A stretch of 64,000 bases of DNA from VAZQ01 sp963753575 (GCA_963753575.1 CAVWCR010000003.1:62001-126000), one strand, 5' to 3'. Positions 43,499-52,835 are shown, numbered from the stretch's first letter. Numbers and translations are program-made. Notes: generated by a model not told the origin, from the sequence alone.

Positions 43499-45800
43499 AT
43501 GCCTCCAGACAAATTCGGCATCGGTCAGCCGGTCACCCGCAAGGAGGACGGCGCATTTCTGCGCGGTGCCGGCCGCTACGTCGCCGACTATGCGCCGCCG
43601 GGATGCCTGCACGCTGTTGTCCTGCGCTCGCCGCATGCGCATGCGCGATTCCGCATCACCGACATCGCCAAGGCGTGCGCGATGCGTGGCGTCGCGCTGG
43701 CGTTGACCGGCGCCGACACGGCAGAACTCGGGGCACTGCCATGCCAGGGCGAAGTGCCGGGCTGTACGATCGAAGCGCCGCCTTATCCCATTCTCGCGCT
43801 CGAAGAAGTGCGGCACGTCGGCGACGCGGTCGCCTTTGTGGTCGCCGACACGATCGAGCGGGCGCGCGACGCCGCTGAAGCGGTCGCGGTTGAATGGGAG
43901 CCATTGCCGGCGGTGATCGGCGCCGACCATGCGCTCGCCCCCGATGCGCCCAAGGTGTGGCCGCGCGGCAATCTCGTGTTCGAGACGGTGCTCGGTGATG
44001 CCGAGGCGACCGCGCGGGCTTTTGCGGGGGCAGCGCACACCGTTTCTCTCGATGTCGTCAATCAACGCCTTGCCGCCAACTATCTCGACACCCGCGGTGT
44101 CGTCGCCGAGTACGACAAGGCTGCCGACAGGCTCACGCTCACGCTGTCGAGCCAAGGCAGCCACCTGGTGCGCGACGTGCTCTGCAACGACGTGCTGCGG
44201 ATCGCGCTCGACAAGATGCGGGTGGTGACGCCCGACGTCGGCGGCGGCTTTGGCACCAAGCTCTTCACCTATCGCGAGTATGCGCTCGCGGCGTTTGCGG
44301 CGCGCCGGCTCAAGCGCCCGGTCCAATGGATCGCCGATCGCTCCGAGCATTTCCTCGCCGACACTCATGGCCGCGACAACATCACGTCGGCGAAACTCGC
44401 GCTCGATGCCGATGGCCGTTTCGTCGCGCTCGACGTCGATCTCGTCGCCGACCTCGGCGCGTATCTCTCCGGCTTCGCGCCGCTCATTCCGTTCATTGGG
44501 GCCGAGATGTCGCCCGGCCTCTATGACATCAAGACCTGTCGCGTGCGGGTGCGCGGCGTCCATACCCACACCGTGCCGGTCGACGCCTATCGCGGCGCCG
44601 GCCGTCCGGAAGCGGCCTATCTGATCGAGCGCCTCGTCGATGTGGCAGCGCGCGAGATGGACGCCGCGCCGGACGCAATCAGGCGGCGCAACTTCATCAG
44701 GCGCGGCGCCATGCCGTACATGACTGCGACCGGCAAGACCTACGACTCCGGCGATGCCGCAGGCCACCTGGCGCGCGCGCAGGAGCTGGCCGAGTGGCGC
44801 TCGTTCTCGCGGCGGCTTGCGGCCTCGAAGAAAGCCGGCCGCCTGCGCGGCATCGGCATCGCGAGCTATGTGGAAGCTTGCGGCAACAACGGCCCCGACA
44901 CCGTAACGCTGCGAACTCGAGGATGATGGCGCGGTGACCGTGCTCGCCGGCACGCAGTCGACCGGGCAGGGCCACCACACGGCGTTCGCGCAGATCATCG
45001 CTGATCGCCTGTCGCTGCCGCCTGAGCGCGTTGGTGTCGTGCAGGGTGACACCGACCTCGTTGCAACCGGCACCGGCACCGGCGGATCGAGCAGTATTCC
45101 CTGCGGCGGCGCTTCGGTTGCGGGCGCGGCCGATAAGCTCGCGCGCAACCTCAAAGACCTTGCCGCCGAAGCGCTTGAAGCGGCGCCCGGCGACCTCGAG
45201 CTTGCCGACGGCATGGTGCGGGTTGTCGGCACCGACCGCGCGATTGCATTCGCGGACCTCGCGCGCCGGCCGAACGCGCACGATAAGCTCACGACGCAAC
45301 ACGCATTCGCGCCTTCGGAGGCGACCTACCCGAACGGCACGCATATTGCCGAGGTGGAGGTCGATCCCGATACCGGCGCGACCACGATCCTGCGCTATGT
45401 CGTGGTCGACGACTTCGGAGTTGCGCTCAACCCGCTCCTGCTTGCGGGCCAGGTGCATGGCGGCGCCGTGCAGGGCATCGGCCAGGCGCTGATGGAGGAG
45501 GTCGTCTACGACCGAACATCCGGCCAGCTTCTGACGGCGAGCCTGATGGACTATGCGTTGCCGCGGGCCGCGGACGGTCCATCATTCACCTTCGAGACCC
45601 GCAACGTGCCGTGCCGGACCAACCCGCTGGGCGTCAAAGGGGCGGGTGAGGCGGGCGCCATCGGCTCCTGCCCGGCGGTGATGAACGCGATCCTCGACGC
45701 GCTCTGGCGCGCCTACCGCATCCGCCACGTCGACATGCCGGCGACGCCGGTGCGGCTGTGGGCCGCGCTCGCCGAGGGCCGCCGGCTTCACACGCTGTGA
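43499..45800 (+). pseudogene. Xanthine dehydrogenase-family molybdopterin-binding large subunit (CoxL/XdhB type), frameshifted
   Basis: About 766 residues once one base is removed. The N-terminal domain opens IGQPVTRKEDGAFLRGAGRY, typical of CoxL-type subunits. Molybdopterin-contact segments follow (VTPDVGGGFGTKLFTYREYA; PVDAYRGAGRPEAAYLIERL). The second part has TGQGHHTAFAQI and the catalytic Glu in GVKGAGEAGAIGSCP. The break is at 44912-44914: GCGAACTCGAGG replaces GCGACTCGAGG, and removal restores LRLEDDGAVTVLAG. No [2Fe-2S] or FAD subunit gene is adjacent. Two c-type cytochromes follow and may be the electron acceptors, as in isoquinoline or nicotinate hydroxylases. Confidence 0.85.
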
Positions 45801-46104
45801 CATATCGATGCTTGCGGCCCGGCGCGCTCTCACAATTGACACGGGCATCGTGTGACACGGGCATGGTGGGTCTCACGAACTCGTGAACAGATTGGGTGTG
45901 TCATTCTGGCTGGATCGTCTAGAGGAATAACGCTGCCGGGGCGGTGTTCGCCCCTCTGACGCTGCGCCTCCCGGTGCGGCGGTTTTGATGCCGCTGGACG
46001 ACCGTCGGCGGTCCCTGCGGGCGGGGCGTGATATCCGGACGGCAAAGAACGCTTTTCGGAGAAGATCATCCTCAACTGCGCTAACCAGAGAGGGAGAATT
46101 CCTG
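45801..46104. other. Intergenic region upstream of the cytochrome gene
   Basis: About 300 bases. Only the ribosome site of the cytochrome gene (AGGGAG, 46091-46096) is recognisable. The open frames here are antisense or lack start signals. It probably carries a promoter for the cytochrome gene, separating it from the hydroxylase. Confidence 0.4.
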
Positions 46105-46560
46105 ATGATGCGTACCGTACTCGCCATGATGGCCGTTGCCGTCGGCATTACCGCCGTGATGGCGCAGGGCGACCCGATCACGCAGCGTAAGGCGTCGATG
46201 AAGTCGAACGGTCAGAATTCCGGGGCGCTCAACAAGATGGTCAAGGGCGAAGATCCCTTCGATGCCGCCAAGGCGACCGCTGCCTACGACAAGATCGCGG
46301 AGAACATCACCAAGCTCAAAGGGCTATTTGACTCGCCGCCGCCGGCTGGCGCCACCACCCGCGCGCTCCCGAAGATCTGGGAGACCAAGGCTGACTTCGA
46401 CGCCAAGATGGCGGCGTTTGCCAAGGCGGTGGCCGACAACAAGGGCAAGGCCAAGACCCTCGACGAGCTCAAGGTCTCCTATCCAATGGTCAGCAAGGCC
46501 TGCGGCAACTGCCACGAGCCCTATCGTCGTCCGGCTCCCGCTGGCGGCAAGAAGAAGTAA
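46105..46560 (+). CDS. Cytochrome c of the c'/c556 type
   Basis: A 151-residue periplasmic four-helix-bundle cytochrome. It has a signal peptide (TVLAMMAVAVGITAVMAQG) and a single C-terminal haem-binding motif CGNCH followed by EPYRR, as in cytochromes c' and c556. The opening ITQRKASMKSNGQNSGALNKM is the family's first helix. It probably takes electrons from the upstream molybdenum hydroxylase or passes them to the diheme cytochrome downstream. Start 46105 or the next ATG at 46108 fits AGGGAG. Confidence 0.9.
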   Translation: MMRTVLAMMAVAVGITAVMAQGDPITQRKASMKSNGQNSGALNKMVKGEDPFDAAKATAAYDKIAENITKLKGLFDSPPPAGATTRALPKIWETKADFDAKMAAFAKAVADNKGKAKTLDELKVSYPMVSKACGNCHEPYRRPAPAGGKKK

Positions 46561-46586
46561 CACACTCCCTTCCAATCGTAGTCATG

Positions 46587-46611
46587 ACGCCGTCGCCGGT
46601 TGCGACGGCGT
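46587..46611 (+). terminator. Perfect hairpin between the two cytochrome genes
   Basis: A perfect 10-bp stem (46587-46596 with 46602-46611) and a five-base loop, followed by TTGTGCTGTC. It resembles an intrinsic terminator for the c556 gene, but the T tract is weak. It may only reduce read-through to the diheme cytochrome. Confidence 0.55.
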
Positions 46612-46659
46612 TGTGCTGTCGTGCTAAGAAGCCGCCCGAACAATGCCGAGAGCCGTCGC

Positions 46660-47562
46660 ATGCGCCGATTGATCGTTACCGTGCTGATCCTGGGCGTGCT
46701 CGGCGCCGGGGTGTTCTGGGTCCTGACCATGCCGGCGAGCGTGAGTGCGCTGCCGTCGCACGCGCCTGATCTCGCCAACGGGCAGACCATGTTCAACGCC
46801 GGCGGCTGCGCATCCTGCCACGCCACGCCCGAGCAGGACGACCGCACGCGGCTCGGCGGCGGGCGCGAGCTCAAGTCGCCGTTCGGCAGCTTCTACGCGC
46901 CGAACATCTCGCAGCATCCCGACGACGGCATCGGCCGCTTCACCGAGGCGCAGTTCGTGACGGCCATGTGGAAGGGCACGGCCCCGGATGGGCGGCACTA
47001 CTTCCCGGCATTTCCCTACACGTCGTATCAGCGCATGGCGCTCACCGACGTGCGCGACCTTTACGCCTACATGAAAACGCTGCCCGCAGTCGCCGGCAAG
47101 GCGCGCGATCACGCATTGCGCTTCCCGTTCAACATCCGCCGCCTCGTCGGCGGCTGGAAGCTTCTCTATCTCGATGGCCGGGTGTTCACGCCCGATCCCG
47201 CGCAGAGTGCGCAGGTCAGTCGCGGCGCCTACCTCGTCAATGGCCCGGGCCATTGCGCGGAGTGCCACAGCCCGCGCGACATGTTCGGCGGGATCGTCGC
47301 GCGCCAGCGCTTTGCCGGCGGTCCGAGCCCGGACGGAGAGGGATGGATTCCGAACATCACTCAGGCCGGCATCGGCGAATACTCGGTCAGGGACATCGAG
47401 GACATTCTGGCGACCGGCAACAAGCCCGACGGCGATTTTGTCGGCGGCGACATGGCGGCGGTCGTGCGCGGCACCTCGCAGCTTACCAAGGATGACCGCG
47501 CCGCGATCGCCGCCTACATCAAGTCGCTGCCGCCCGTCGAGGGCCCGAAGCCCCCGGAATAG
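46660..47562 (+). CDS. Membrane-anchored diheme cytochrome c
   Basis: A 300-residue cytochrome with an uncleaved-looking N-terminal anchor (LIVTVLILGVLGAGVFWVLT). Two haem sites follow: CASCH near residue 49 and CAECH near residue 206. The axial methionines are plausibly in the following loops (for example FVTAMWKGTAPDG and GGDMAAVVRG). This is the typical layout of the cytochrome subunit of periplasm-facing aldehyde, alcohol or isoquinoline dehydrogenases. With the molybdenum hydroxylase and c556 upstream, it probably forms an electron-transfer chain to the respiratory system. Confidence 0.88.
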   Translation: MRRLIVTVLILGVLGAGVFWVLTMPASVSALPSHAPDLANGQTMFNAGGCASCHATPEQDDRTRLGGGRELKSPFGSFYAPNISQHPDDGIGRFTEAQFVTAMWKGTAPDGRHYFPAFPYTSYQRMALTDVRDLYAYMKTLPAVAGKARDHALRFPFNIRRLVGGWKLLYLDGRVFTPDPAQSAQVSRGAYLVNGPGHCAECHSPRDMFGGIVARQRFAGGPSPDGEGWIPNITQAGIGEYSVRDIEDILATGNKPDGDFVGGDMAAVVRGTSQLTKDDRAAIAAYIKSLPPVEGPKPPE

Positions 47563-47570
47563 CGCCGCTG

Positions 47571-47864
47571 CTACACAACCTTGCCAAGGATACCGGTCAG
47601 CTCGGCGGCGGAGAATGCCCGCAGCGTCTGCGTGCGCACATTGCCAAGCTTGCCGATGCTCAGCCCAAACGCCGTCATGGCGGCATCATCGGGGGCCTCG
47701 CAGGTTACGACGATGTCGTAGGTGCCAAGCGTCCAATAGATGTCCTTCATGGTCACGCCGAGCTTCTGCGCCATGGCTTTGACCGCGTCGGACCGCTTGG
47801 GCGAGTCCATCACGTTCTTGATGCCTTGCTCGGTGAAGTTCGCCAGCACGATATACGTTGCCAT
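47571..47864 (-). CDS. GYD domain protein
   Basis: A 97-residue ferredoxin-like protein (MATYIVLANFTEQGIKNV; WTLGTYDIVVTCEAPDDAAM) of the GYD family; here the signature reads GTYDIVV. Its role is unknown; many are small homo-oligomeric proteins near redox genes. It converges with the diheme cytochrome, 8 bases apart. Confidence 0.85.
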   Translation of the reverse strand: MATYIVLANFTEQGIKNVMDSPKRSDAVKAMAQKLGVTMKDIYWTLGTYDIVVTCEAPDDAAMTAFGLSIGKLGNVRTQTLRAFSAAELTGILGKVV

Positions 47865-48037
47865 TGCGAATCCTCCTGGCTGATGCCCGGGTCACGCTGC
47901 CTCGATCCGGACGTCTTGCCGCATCCGACCGTCATCATAGGAAGCGAAGAAGCCTTCCGCGAGTGCGCGCGCCGTGGTCAATTGGCGGTCATTTCGTCAC
48001 GCCGCCATCGCTCGGCGGTCGCAGGCGCACGCGGGCG

Positions 48038-48943
48038 ATGAATTTCGTTAGAGCCATCCTGCTGAAGGTTGCGTCGGCGCTGGTCTTTGCGGTGATGTCG
48101 GTGCTCGTGCGCGCCCTCGGCGATCGCTTTCCGATCGGCCAGGTGGTGTTCTACCGGTCCGCGTTCGCGATCCTGCCAGTCGTCATCATCTATGCCTGGC
48201 GCGGAGAACTGGTGGCGGCGCTGCGCATCGGCCGTCCGGTCCGTCATCTCGGACGCGGGGTCACCGCGGTCGGCGCCATGTTCTGCAACTTCTCAGCGCT
48301 GGCGCGGCTCCCGGTCGTCGATGCCACTGCGATTTCATTCGTGTCGCCGTTGTTTGCGGTCGCGATGTCGGCGCTCATCCTCAAGGAGCGGGTGCGCTTC
48401 TATCGCTGGTCGGCGGTGATCGTGGGATTTTCCGGCGTGCTGGTGATGCTGGTGCCGCAGCTCGACATCGCCCGCTCGACCGGGTCGGAGGCCGCATCGA
48501 TCGGGGCGATGCTGGGGCTGATCGGAGCCGTGTTCGCGGCCGGCTCGAGCATCCAGACACGCGCACTCACGCGCAGCGAAACGACCTCCTCGATCGTGCT
48601 CTACTTCTCGCTGATCTGCATGCTGGCCGGGCTCGCCACCTGGCCGTTCGGATGGGTGACGCCGAACTGGCTCGATCTGACGGCGCTGATCGTGATCGGC
48701 ATCTGCGGCGGCCTTGCGCACATCCTGCTCACCGAAAGCTATCGGCTCGCGCCGGCCTCGCTGATCGCGCCGTTCGACTACACCTCGATGCTGTGGGCGC
48801 TGGTGCTCGGCTTCCTGACGTTCGGCGAGGTGCCGAGCGTGCTCGTCTTCGTCGGCGCCGCCATCATCGCAGGCGCGGGCCTGTTCGTGATCTGGCGCGA
48901 GCGGCAGCTTGGCCTGCAGCGCGTGGCAGCCAGCAGGGAGTAG
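48038..48943 (+). CDS. EamA (DMT) family membrane transporter
   Basis: A 301-residue exporter with ten membrane segments in two homologous EamA halves. The first half has FPIGQVVFYRSAFAILPV and NFSALARLPVVDATAISFVS; the second has AHILLTESYRLAPASLIAPF and ALVLGFLTFGEVPS. These are the repeated family signatures. It probably exports an amino acid, nucleoside or other metabolite. I place the start at 48038 because the family N-terminus begins there. It is divergent from the GYD gene. Confidence 0.88.
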   Translation: MNFVRAILLKVASALVFAVMSVLVRALGDRFPIGQVVFYRSAFAILPVVIIYAWRGELVAALRIGRPVRHLGRGVTAVGAMFCNFSALARLPVVDATAISFVSPLFAVAMSALILKERVRFYRWSAVIVGFSGVLVMLVPQLDIARSTGSEAASIGAMLGLIGAVFAAGSSIQTRALTRSETTSSIVLYFSLICMLAGLATWPFGWVTPNWLDLTALIVIGICGGLAHILLTESYRLAPASLIAPFDYTSMLWALVLGFLTFGEVPSVLVFVGAAIIAGAGLFVIWRERQLGLQRVAASRE

Positions 48944-49007
48944 TAGCGGGTGACGAACAGCCCCCCGGCAGCTTCTTCCCTGTTCGCCACTCGCCACTCA
49001 CCATTCG

Positions 49008-49250
49008 CTATTTGCCGAACGCCTTGAAGGTGAGGATCGTCCGCGTGTCCTGGATGCCCGGGATGTTCTGCACCTTCTCGTTGATGAAATGCCCGATATC
49101 GGTGCCGTCCTCCACGTAGAACTTCACCAGAAGGTCGAACTCGCCGGCGGTCGAATAGATCTCCGAGGCAATCTCGGCGTCGGCGATCCGGTTGGCCACG
49201 TCGTAGGACTTGCCGAGGTGGCACTTGATCTGGACGAAAAAGGGAACCAT
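49008..49250 (-). CDS. Stand-alone Lrp/AsnC ligand-binding (RAM) domain protein
   Basis: An 80-residue protein (VPFFVQIKCHLGKSYDVANR; STAGEFDLLVKFYVEDGTDI; HFINEKVQNIPGIQDTRTIL) that equals only the effector-binding domain of Lrp/AsnC regulators, with no DNA-binding helix. Such proteins may modulate Lrp-type regulators or bind amino acids on their own. It is complete, with its own start and stop, and divergent from thiE. Confidence 0.87.
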   Translation of the reverse strand: MVPFFVQIKCHLGKSYDVANRIADAEIASEIYSTAGEFDLLVKFYVEDGTDIGHFINEKVQNIPGIQDTRTILTFKAFGK

Positions 49251-49363
49251 GCACGCCTCCTGCCTTGCCGCTCAGCCGCAACCAAGCAAAAAGGCTTCGG
49301 CCTATCAAGGTGTTCACCGACCCCGGCGCGATGGAGTAGGATTGCGAGGGAGGATCTGAAGGG

Positions 49364-50047
49364 ATGACTGACAAGCAAAACGGCCACGCCGTCGACCTGC
49401 GGCTCTACGCCCTGGTCGATCCGGACCGTGCCGGCGGGCGTGGCCTGCCCGAGCTCGCCAGGCATGTCGCCGCCGGCGGGGCGACACTGGTGCAGTTGCG
49501 TGACAAGCACGGTGACACTCGCACCATGGTGGAGGAGGCGCGCGCGATGCGCGAGAACCTCGCGCCCATGCACGTCCCGCTCCTGATCAACGACCGCGTC
49601 GACGTCGCGCTCGCCGCCAATGCCGACGGCGTGCATGTGGGCCAGGACGACATGGCGGTCGAGGACGCGCGCCGCCTGCTCGGGCCGAAGGCCATCATCG
49701 GGCTCTCGATCAAGACGGTAGAGCAGGCGCGGGCCGCGCCGGTCGATCTCTTGGACTATGCGGCGATCGGCGGCGTCTATGCGACCACCTCGAAGGACAA
49801 TCCCGATCCGCCGGTCGGGGTCGCGGGCCTTGCGCGCATCGCGCAGGCGTTGCGCGCGCGCCGCCCCGACCTGCCGATCTGCGCGATCGCGGGCATCGAT
49901 GCGAGCAACGCGGCTGCCACCATCAAGGCCGGCGCCGACGGCGTCGCGGTCATCTCCGCGCTCTCGCTTGCCGAGAACCCGCCGGACGCCGCCCGCGAGC
50001 TGCGCGCAATCGTGGATGCGGCGCTCGCCGAGCGGAAGGGCAGATGA
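49364..50047 (+). CDS. thiE: Thiamine-phosphate synthase
   Basis: A 227-residue TIM-barrel enzyme joining the HMP pyrophosphate and thiazole phosphate moieties to thiamine monophosphate. Family motifs: LYALVDPDRAG, TLVQLRDKHGDT, VPLLINDRVDVALAANADGV, HVGQDDMAVEDAR, AIGGVYATTSKDNPDPPVG and AIAGIDASNAA. The length is normal. thiD follows after 64 bases, so the two likely share a transcript. I see no TPP riboswitch in the short leader. Confidence 0.92.
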   Translation: MTDKQNGHAVDLRLYALVDPDRAGGRGLPELARHVAAGGATLVQLRDKHGDTRTMVEEARAMRENLAPMHVPLLINDRVDVALAANADGVHVGQDDMAVEDARRLLGPKAIIGLSIKTVEQARAAPVDLLDYAAIGGVYATTSKDNPDPPVGVAGLARIAQALRARRPDLPICAIAGIDASNAAATIKAGADGVAVISALSLAENPPDAARELRAIVDAALAERKGR

Positions 50048-50111
50048 TGCGGACTCGTTGTGGCGTGAGCCTTCGCAGCGAGAGCAAAGTGTCCGCGTCG
50101 AGTACTACGTC

Positions 50112-50912
50112 ATGACCACCCCCATCGCGGTTACCATTGCGGGCTCCGATTCCGGTGGCGGTGCCGGCATCCAGGCGGATCTCAAGACCTTCTCGGCGCT
50201 CGGCGTCTACGGCGCCTCCGTGATCACGGCGCTTACCGCGCAGAACACCAAAGGCGTCATCGGTATCCATGACGTGCCGGCCGAGTTCGTCACCGCGCAG
50301 ATCGATGCAGTGTTCTCTGATCTCAAGGTGAGCGCGGTGAAGATCGGCATGCTGTCGCAGCCTGCCGTGATCGATGCGGTGGCCGCGGGGCTCGATCGCT
50401 GGCAGCAGCGGCTGGTCGTGCTTGATCCGGTCATGGTCGCGACCTCGGGCGACCGCCTGATCAGCCCGCAGGCGGTCGATGTGCTCAAGCGCGTGCTCAT
50501 TCCACGGGCGCTCCTGATCACGCCGAACCTGCCGGAAGCTGCCGCGCTGCTCGATCGTCCGATTGCGCAGAACGAGGACGAGATGCGCGCGCAAGCCGTG
50601 CGCCTCGTCGAGCAGGGTGCCCGCGCCGTGCTGATCAAGGGCGGGCATGGCGAGGGCAAGGAGAGCGTCGACATCCTGCAGGCGCCCGGTTCGTTCACCC
50701 GCCTTGCGACGGAACGCATCGCGACCCGGAACACCCATGGCACCGGCTGCACGCTCTCGTCCGCGATTGCGGCCGGCCTTGCCAAGGGGCTCGACCTCGT
50801 CGCCGCCGTGCGCGAGGCCAAGGCCTATGTGAGCGCCGCGATCGCGGCCGCCGGGCGTATCACGATCGGCTCAGGCCACGGTCCGGTGCACCATTTTCAT
50901 GTGTGGTGGTGA
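50112..50912 (+). CDS. thiD: Hydroxymethylpyrimidine/phosphomethylpyrimidine kinase
   Basis: A 266-residue ribokinase-fold kinase that phosphorylates HMP and HMP-phosphate. It opens AVTIAGSDSGGGAGIQADLK and has LDPVMVATSGDRLIS, ITPNLPEAAALL, VLIKGGHGEG and the catalytic NTHGTGCTLSSAIAAGLA. It follows thiE in the same direction and supplies its substrate. Complete and normal length. Confidence 0.94.
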   Translation: MTTPIAVTIAGSDSGGGAGIQADLKTFSALGVYGASVITALTAQNTKGVIGIHDVPAEFVTAQIDAVFSDLKVSAVKIGMLSQPAVIDAVAAGLDRWQQRLVVLDPVMVATSGDRLISPQAVDVLKRVLIPRALLITPNLPEAAALLDRPIAQNEDEMRAQAVRLVEQGARAVLIKGGHGEGKESVDILQAPGSFTRLATERIATRNTHGTGCTLSSAIAAGLAKGLDLVAAVREAKAYVSAAIAAAGRITIGSGHGPVHHFHVWW

Positions 50913-50940
50913 CAGGACGATCCGCTCGTCGCAACGTTCC

Positions 50941-51720
50941 TCAGAATACGCCGGGGAAGGCGCCGCCGTCGATCATGAGGTTCTGCCCGGTGATGAAGCC
51001 CGCCTGCGCCGAACATAGAAACGCGCAGGTTGCGCCGAAGCCTTCGAGATCGCCCAGGCGCTTTGCCGGGATCGAGGCGATACGCTCGACCTTCGCTTCG
51101 TCGTAGCTGATGCCTTTGCGCTTGGCGGCGGCGCCGAGCACGGTCTTGAGCCGGTCGGTCTCGTAAGCGCCCGGCAGGAGATTGTTGATCGTGACGTTGT
51201 TGGCCGCGACCTGGCGCGCGACGCCTGAGAGAAAGATCGTGAGCCCACCGCGTGCCGCCGAGGACAGGTCGAGCCCTGCCTGCGGCAGCTTCACGGTGCC
51301 GGACGTGATGTTGACGATGCGGCCGAACTTGCGCTCGAGCATCGGCCCGATCGCCTTCTGAATAAGCTCGATCGCCACCACCATGTTGGCGGTGACGCCT
51401 TCCAGCATCTGTGCGCGCGTGAGCTCGCGGAATTCGCGCGGCGGCGGCCCGGCATTGTTGTTCACGAGAATGTCGGGCTGCGGGCAGGCCGCAAACAGCG
51501 CTCCTTGGCCCTCCGCGGTCGCGACGTCGGCCTTGACCGGAATGATCTTCGCGCCGGTCGCCTTGTGCAGCTCGGCGGCGGTGGCATCCAACCGCGCCGG
51601 GTCGAGCCCGTTGATCACCACCTCACAGCCCGCCAGCGCCAGCGCCTGGGCGCATGCGCGCCCAAGACCACGGCTTGAGGCGCAAACGATGGCCTTGCGG
51701 CCGGAGATTCCAAGATCCAT
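50941..51720 (-). CDS. SDR-family oxidoreductase lacking the Tyr-x-x-x-Lys active site
   Basis: A 259-residue short-chain dehydrogenase fold. The cofactor loop reads CASSRGLGRACAQALALAG and the NNAG block appears as LVNNNAGPPP. The conserved Ser remains (RIVNITSGTVK), but where Tyr-x-x-x-Lys should stand the sequence is AGLDLSSAARGGLTIF. Classical reductase chemistry is therefore doubtful. I recall a sub-group of SDRs with LSNxAR at this spot. Start 51720 has GGGGGA upstream. It converges with thiD, with only 28 bases between. Confidence 0.85.
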   Translation of the reverse strand: MDLGISGRKAIVCASSRGLGRACAQALALAGCEVVINGLDPARLDATAAELHKATGAKIIPVKADVATAEGQGALFAACPQPDILVNNNAGPPPREFRELTRAQMLEGVTANMVVAIELIQKAIGPMLERKFGRIVNITSGTVKLPQAGLDLSSAARGGLTIFLSGVARQVAANNVTINNLLPGAYETDRLKTVLGAAAKRKGISYDEAKVERIASIPAKRLGDLEGFGATCAFLCSAQAGFITGQNLMIDGGAFPGVF

Positions 51721-52040
51721 GCGATGTCCCCCGCGTGCGGCGTCGAAAGTGTTGCCGCCATCACGAACCGTCAAGCGTTGAATAGGACGCGCTTCTCTTC
51801 TCGTCTCTTCTGGACACGCCGCCGTCGGATTTGAAGGCTTGCGGAAGGCTCGGCGGATCGGCCCGGGGGCAGAGGGCTGTGGACCGCGATACCCGGATGA
51901 GGTATTTTACTGCCGTTGGCGGTATAATGAGGCCTGCCCAGCAGGATTGCCAAAAGGTGTTGTTTGACCGCTACAGCCATTGGCACCCAGCCAGTGGTAT
52001 CGGGGGGTCAGATGACAATTCCCCAACCTGACGAGGTGTA
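51721..52040. other. Intergenic region upstream of first Omp25-like gene
   Basis: About 320 bases between a leftward SDR and a rightward barrel gene; both promoters must be here. A modestly AT-rich patch lies at 51895-51970. No gene or strong hairpin is visible. The start codon at 52041 has GAGG about 8 bases upstream. Confidence 0.4.
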
Positions 52041-52775
52041 ATGATGTGGCGCGTACTCGTGACAACGGCGGCGGTGGCGATCAGTTTCTCGCAGGCATCG
52101 GCAGCGGATCTCCGACGGCCGGTGTATAAGGCGCCTCCGCCTGCGGCGCTCTTCAGCTGGAGCGGCTTCTATATCGGCGTGCATGCGGGCTGGCTGCGCT
52201 CGGACAACAGCGTAACTGACATCGATGGGCTCCAGGACGATCCGGGCACGCGCTTCGGCTACTCGGGCAATGCGTTCGTCGGTGGTGGCCACGTTGGCTA
52301 CAATTGGCAGAGCGGCATGTTCGTCCTGGGCGTCGAGGGCGACTTCTCGGGTACAAGCGCAAGATCGAGCGTCATCCAGGACAATACGCCCAACTCCGGC
52401 TTTACTCGGGACGGCCTTGCCCGCACCAAGATCGGCTGGCTCGCGTCGGCTCGTGGACGTCTCGGCCTTACGCCTGGGTCTCCGTGGCTGCTTTACGGCA
52501 CCGGCGGTGCCGCCTGGGGGCACGTGAAGAACGAGACCTTGGATTTTGACACGGGCACCTTTGATCCGACCGACTCGTCGAGCAGGTCCGGTGTGCGAAC
52601 CGGTTGGGTGGCCGGCGGTGGCGTGGAATTTGCGTTCTCCGGAAATTGGATCGGCCGGGTCGAATACCTCCACTATGACCTCGGCAATACCAATACCATC
52701 ACGCCGAACAGTGATCGCTTCCGCTTCAGCAACGACATTGATGTGGTGCGCGCCGGCGTGTCACGAAAGTTTTGA
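52041..52775 (+). CDS. Omp25/Omp31-family outer-membrane barrel protein
   Basis: A 244-residue barrel. Its signal peptide (TTAAVAISFSQASAAD) leads to the family start LFSWSGFYIGVHAGWLRSD, then FVGGGHVGYNWQSGMFVLGV, LLYGTGGAAWGHVKN and the terminal VVRAGVSRKF with its C-terminal Phe. These small barrels are abundant structural or adhesive proteins in rhizobia and brucellae. It is the first of three relatives within 3 kb and ends with a strong terminator. Confidence 0.88.
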   Translation: MMWRVLVTTAAVAISFSQASAADLRRPVYKAPPPAALFSWSGFYIGVHAGWLRSDNSVTDIDGLQDDPGTRFGYSGNAFVGGGHVGYNWQSGMFVLGVEGDFSGTSARSSVIQDNTPNSGFTRDGLARTKIGWLASARGRLGLTPGSPWLLYGTGGAAWGHVKNETLDFDTGTFDPTDSSSRSGVRTGWVAGGGVEFAFSGNWIGRVEYLHYDLGNTNTITPNSDRFRFSNDIDVVRAGVSRKF

Positions 52776-52798
52776 TCCCCTAGGCAGCGGCTTTGCGC

Positions 52799-52830
52799 GT
52801 GTCGGCTGGTGTGACCAGCCGACACTTTTA
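52799..52830 (+). terminator. Strong intrinsic terminator
   Basis: A perfect 12-bp stem (52799-52810 with 52814-52825) with a three-base loop, then TTTTATTATTTG. It lies about 24 bases after the first barrel gene and isolates it from the next one. Confidence 0.88.
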
Positions 52831-52835
52831 TTATT

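Noticed and set aside
49251..49363. Possible TPP riboswitch before thiE
   Set aside because: The leader is only ~110 bases and I could not find the conserved CTGAGA core or paired helices.
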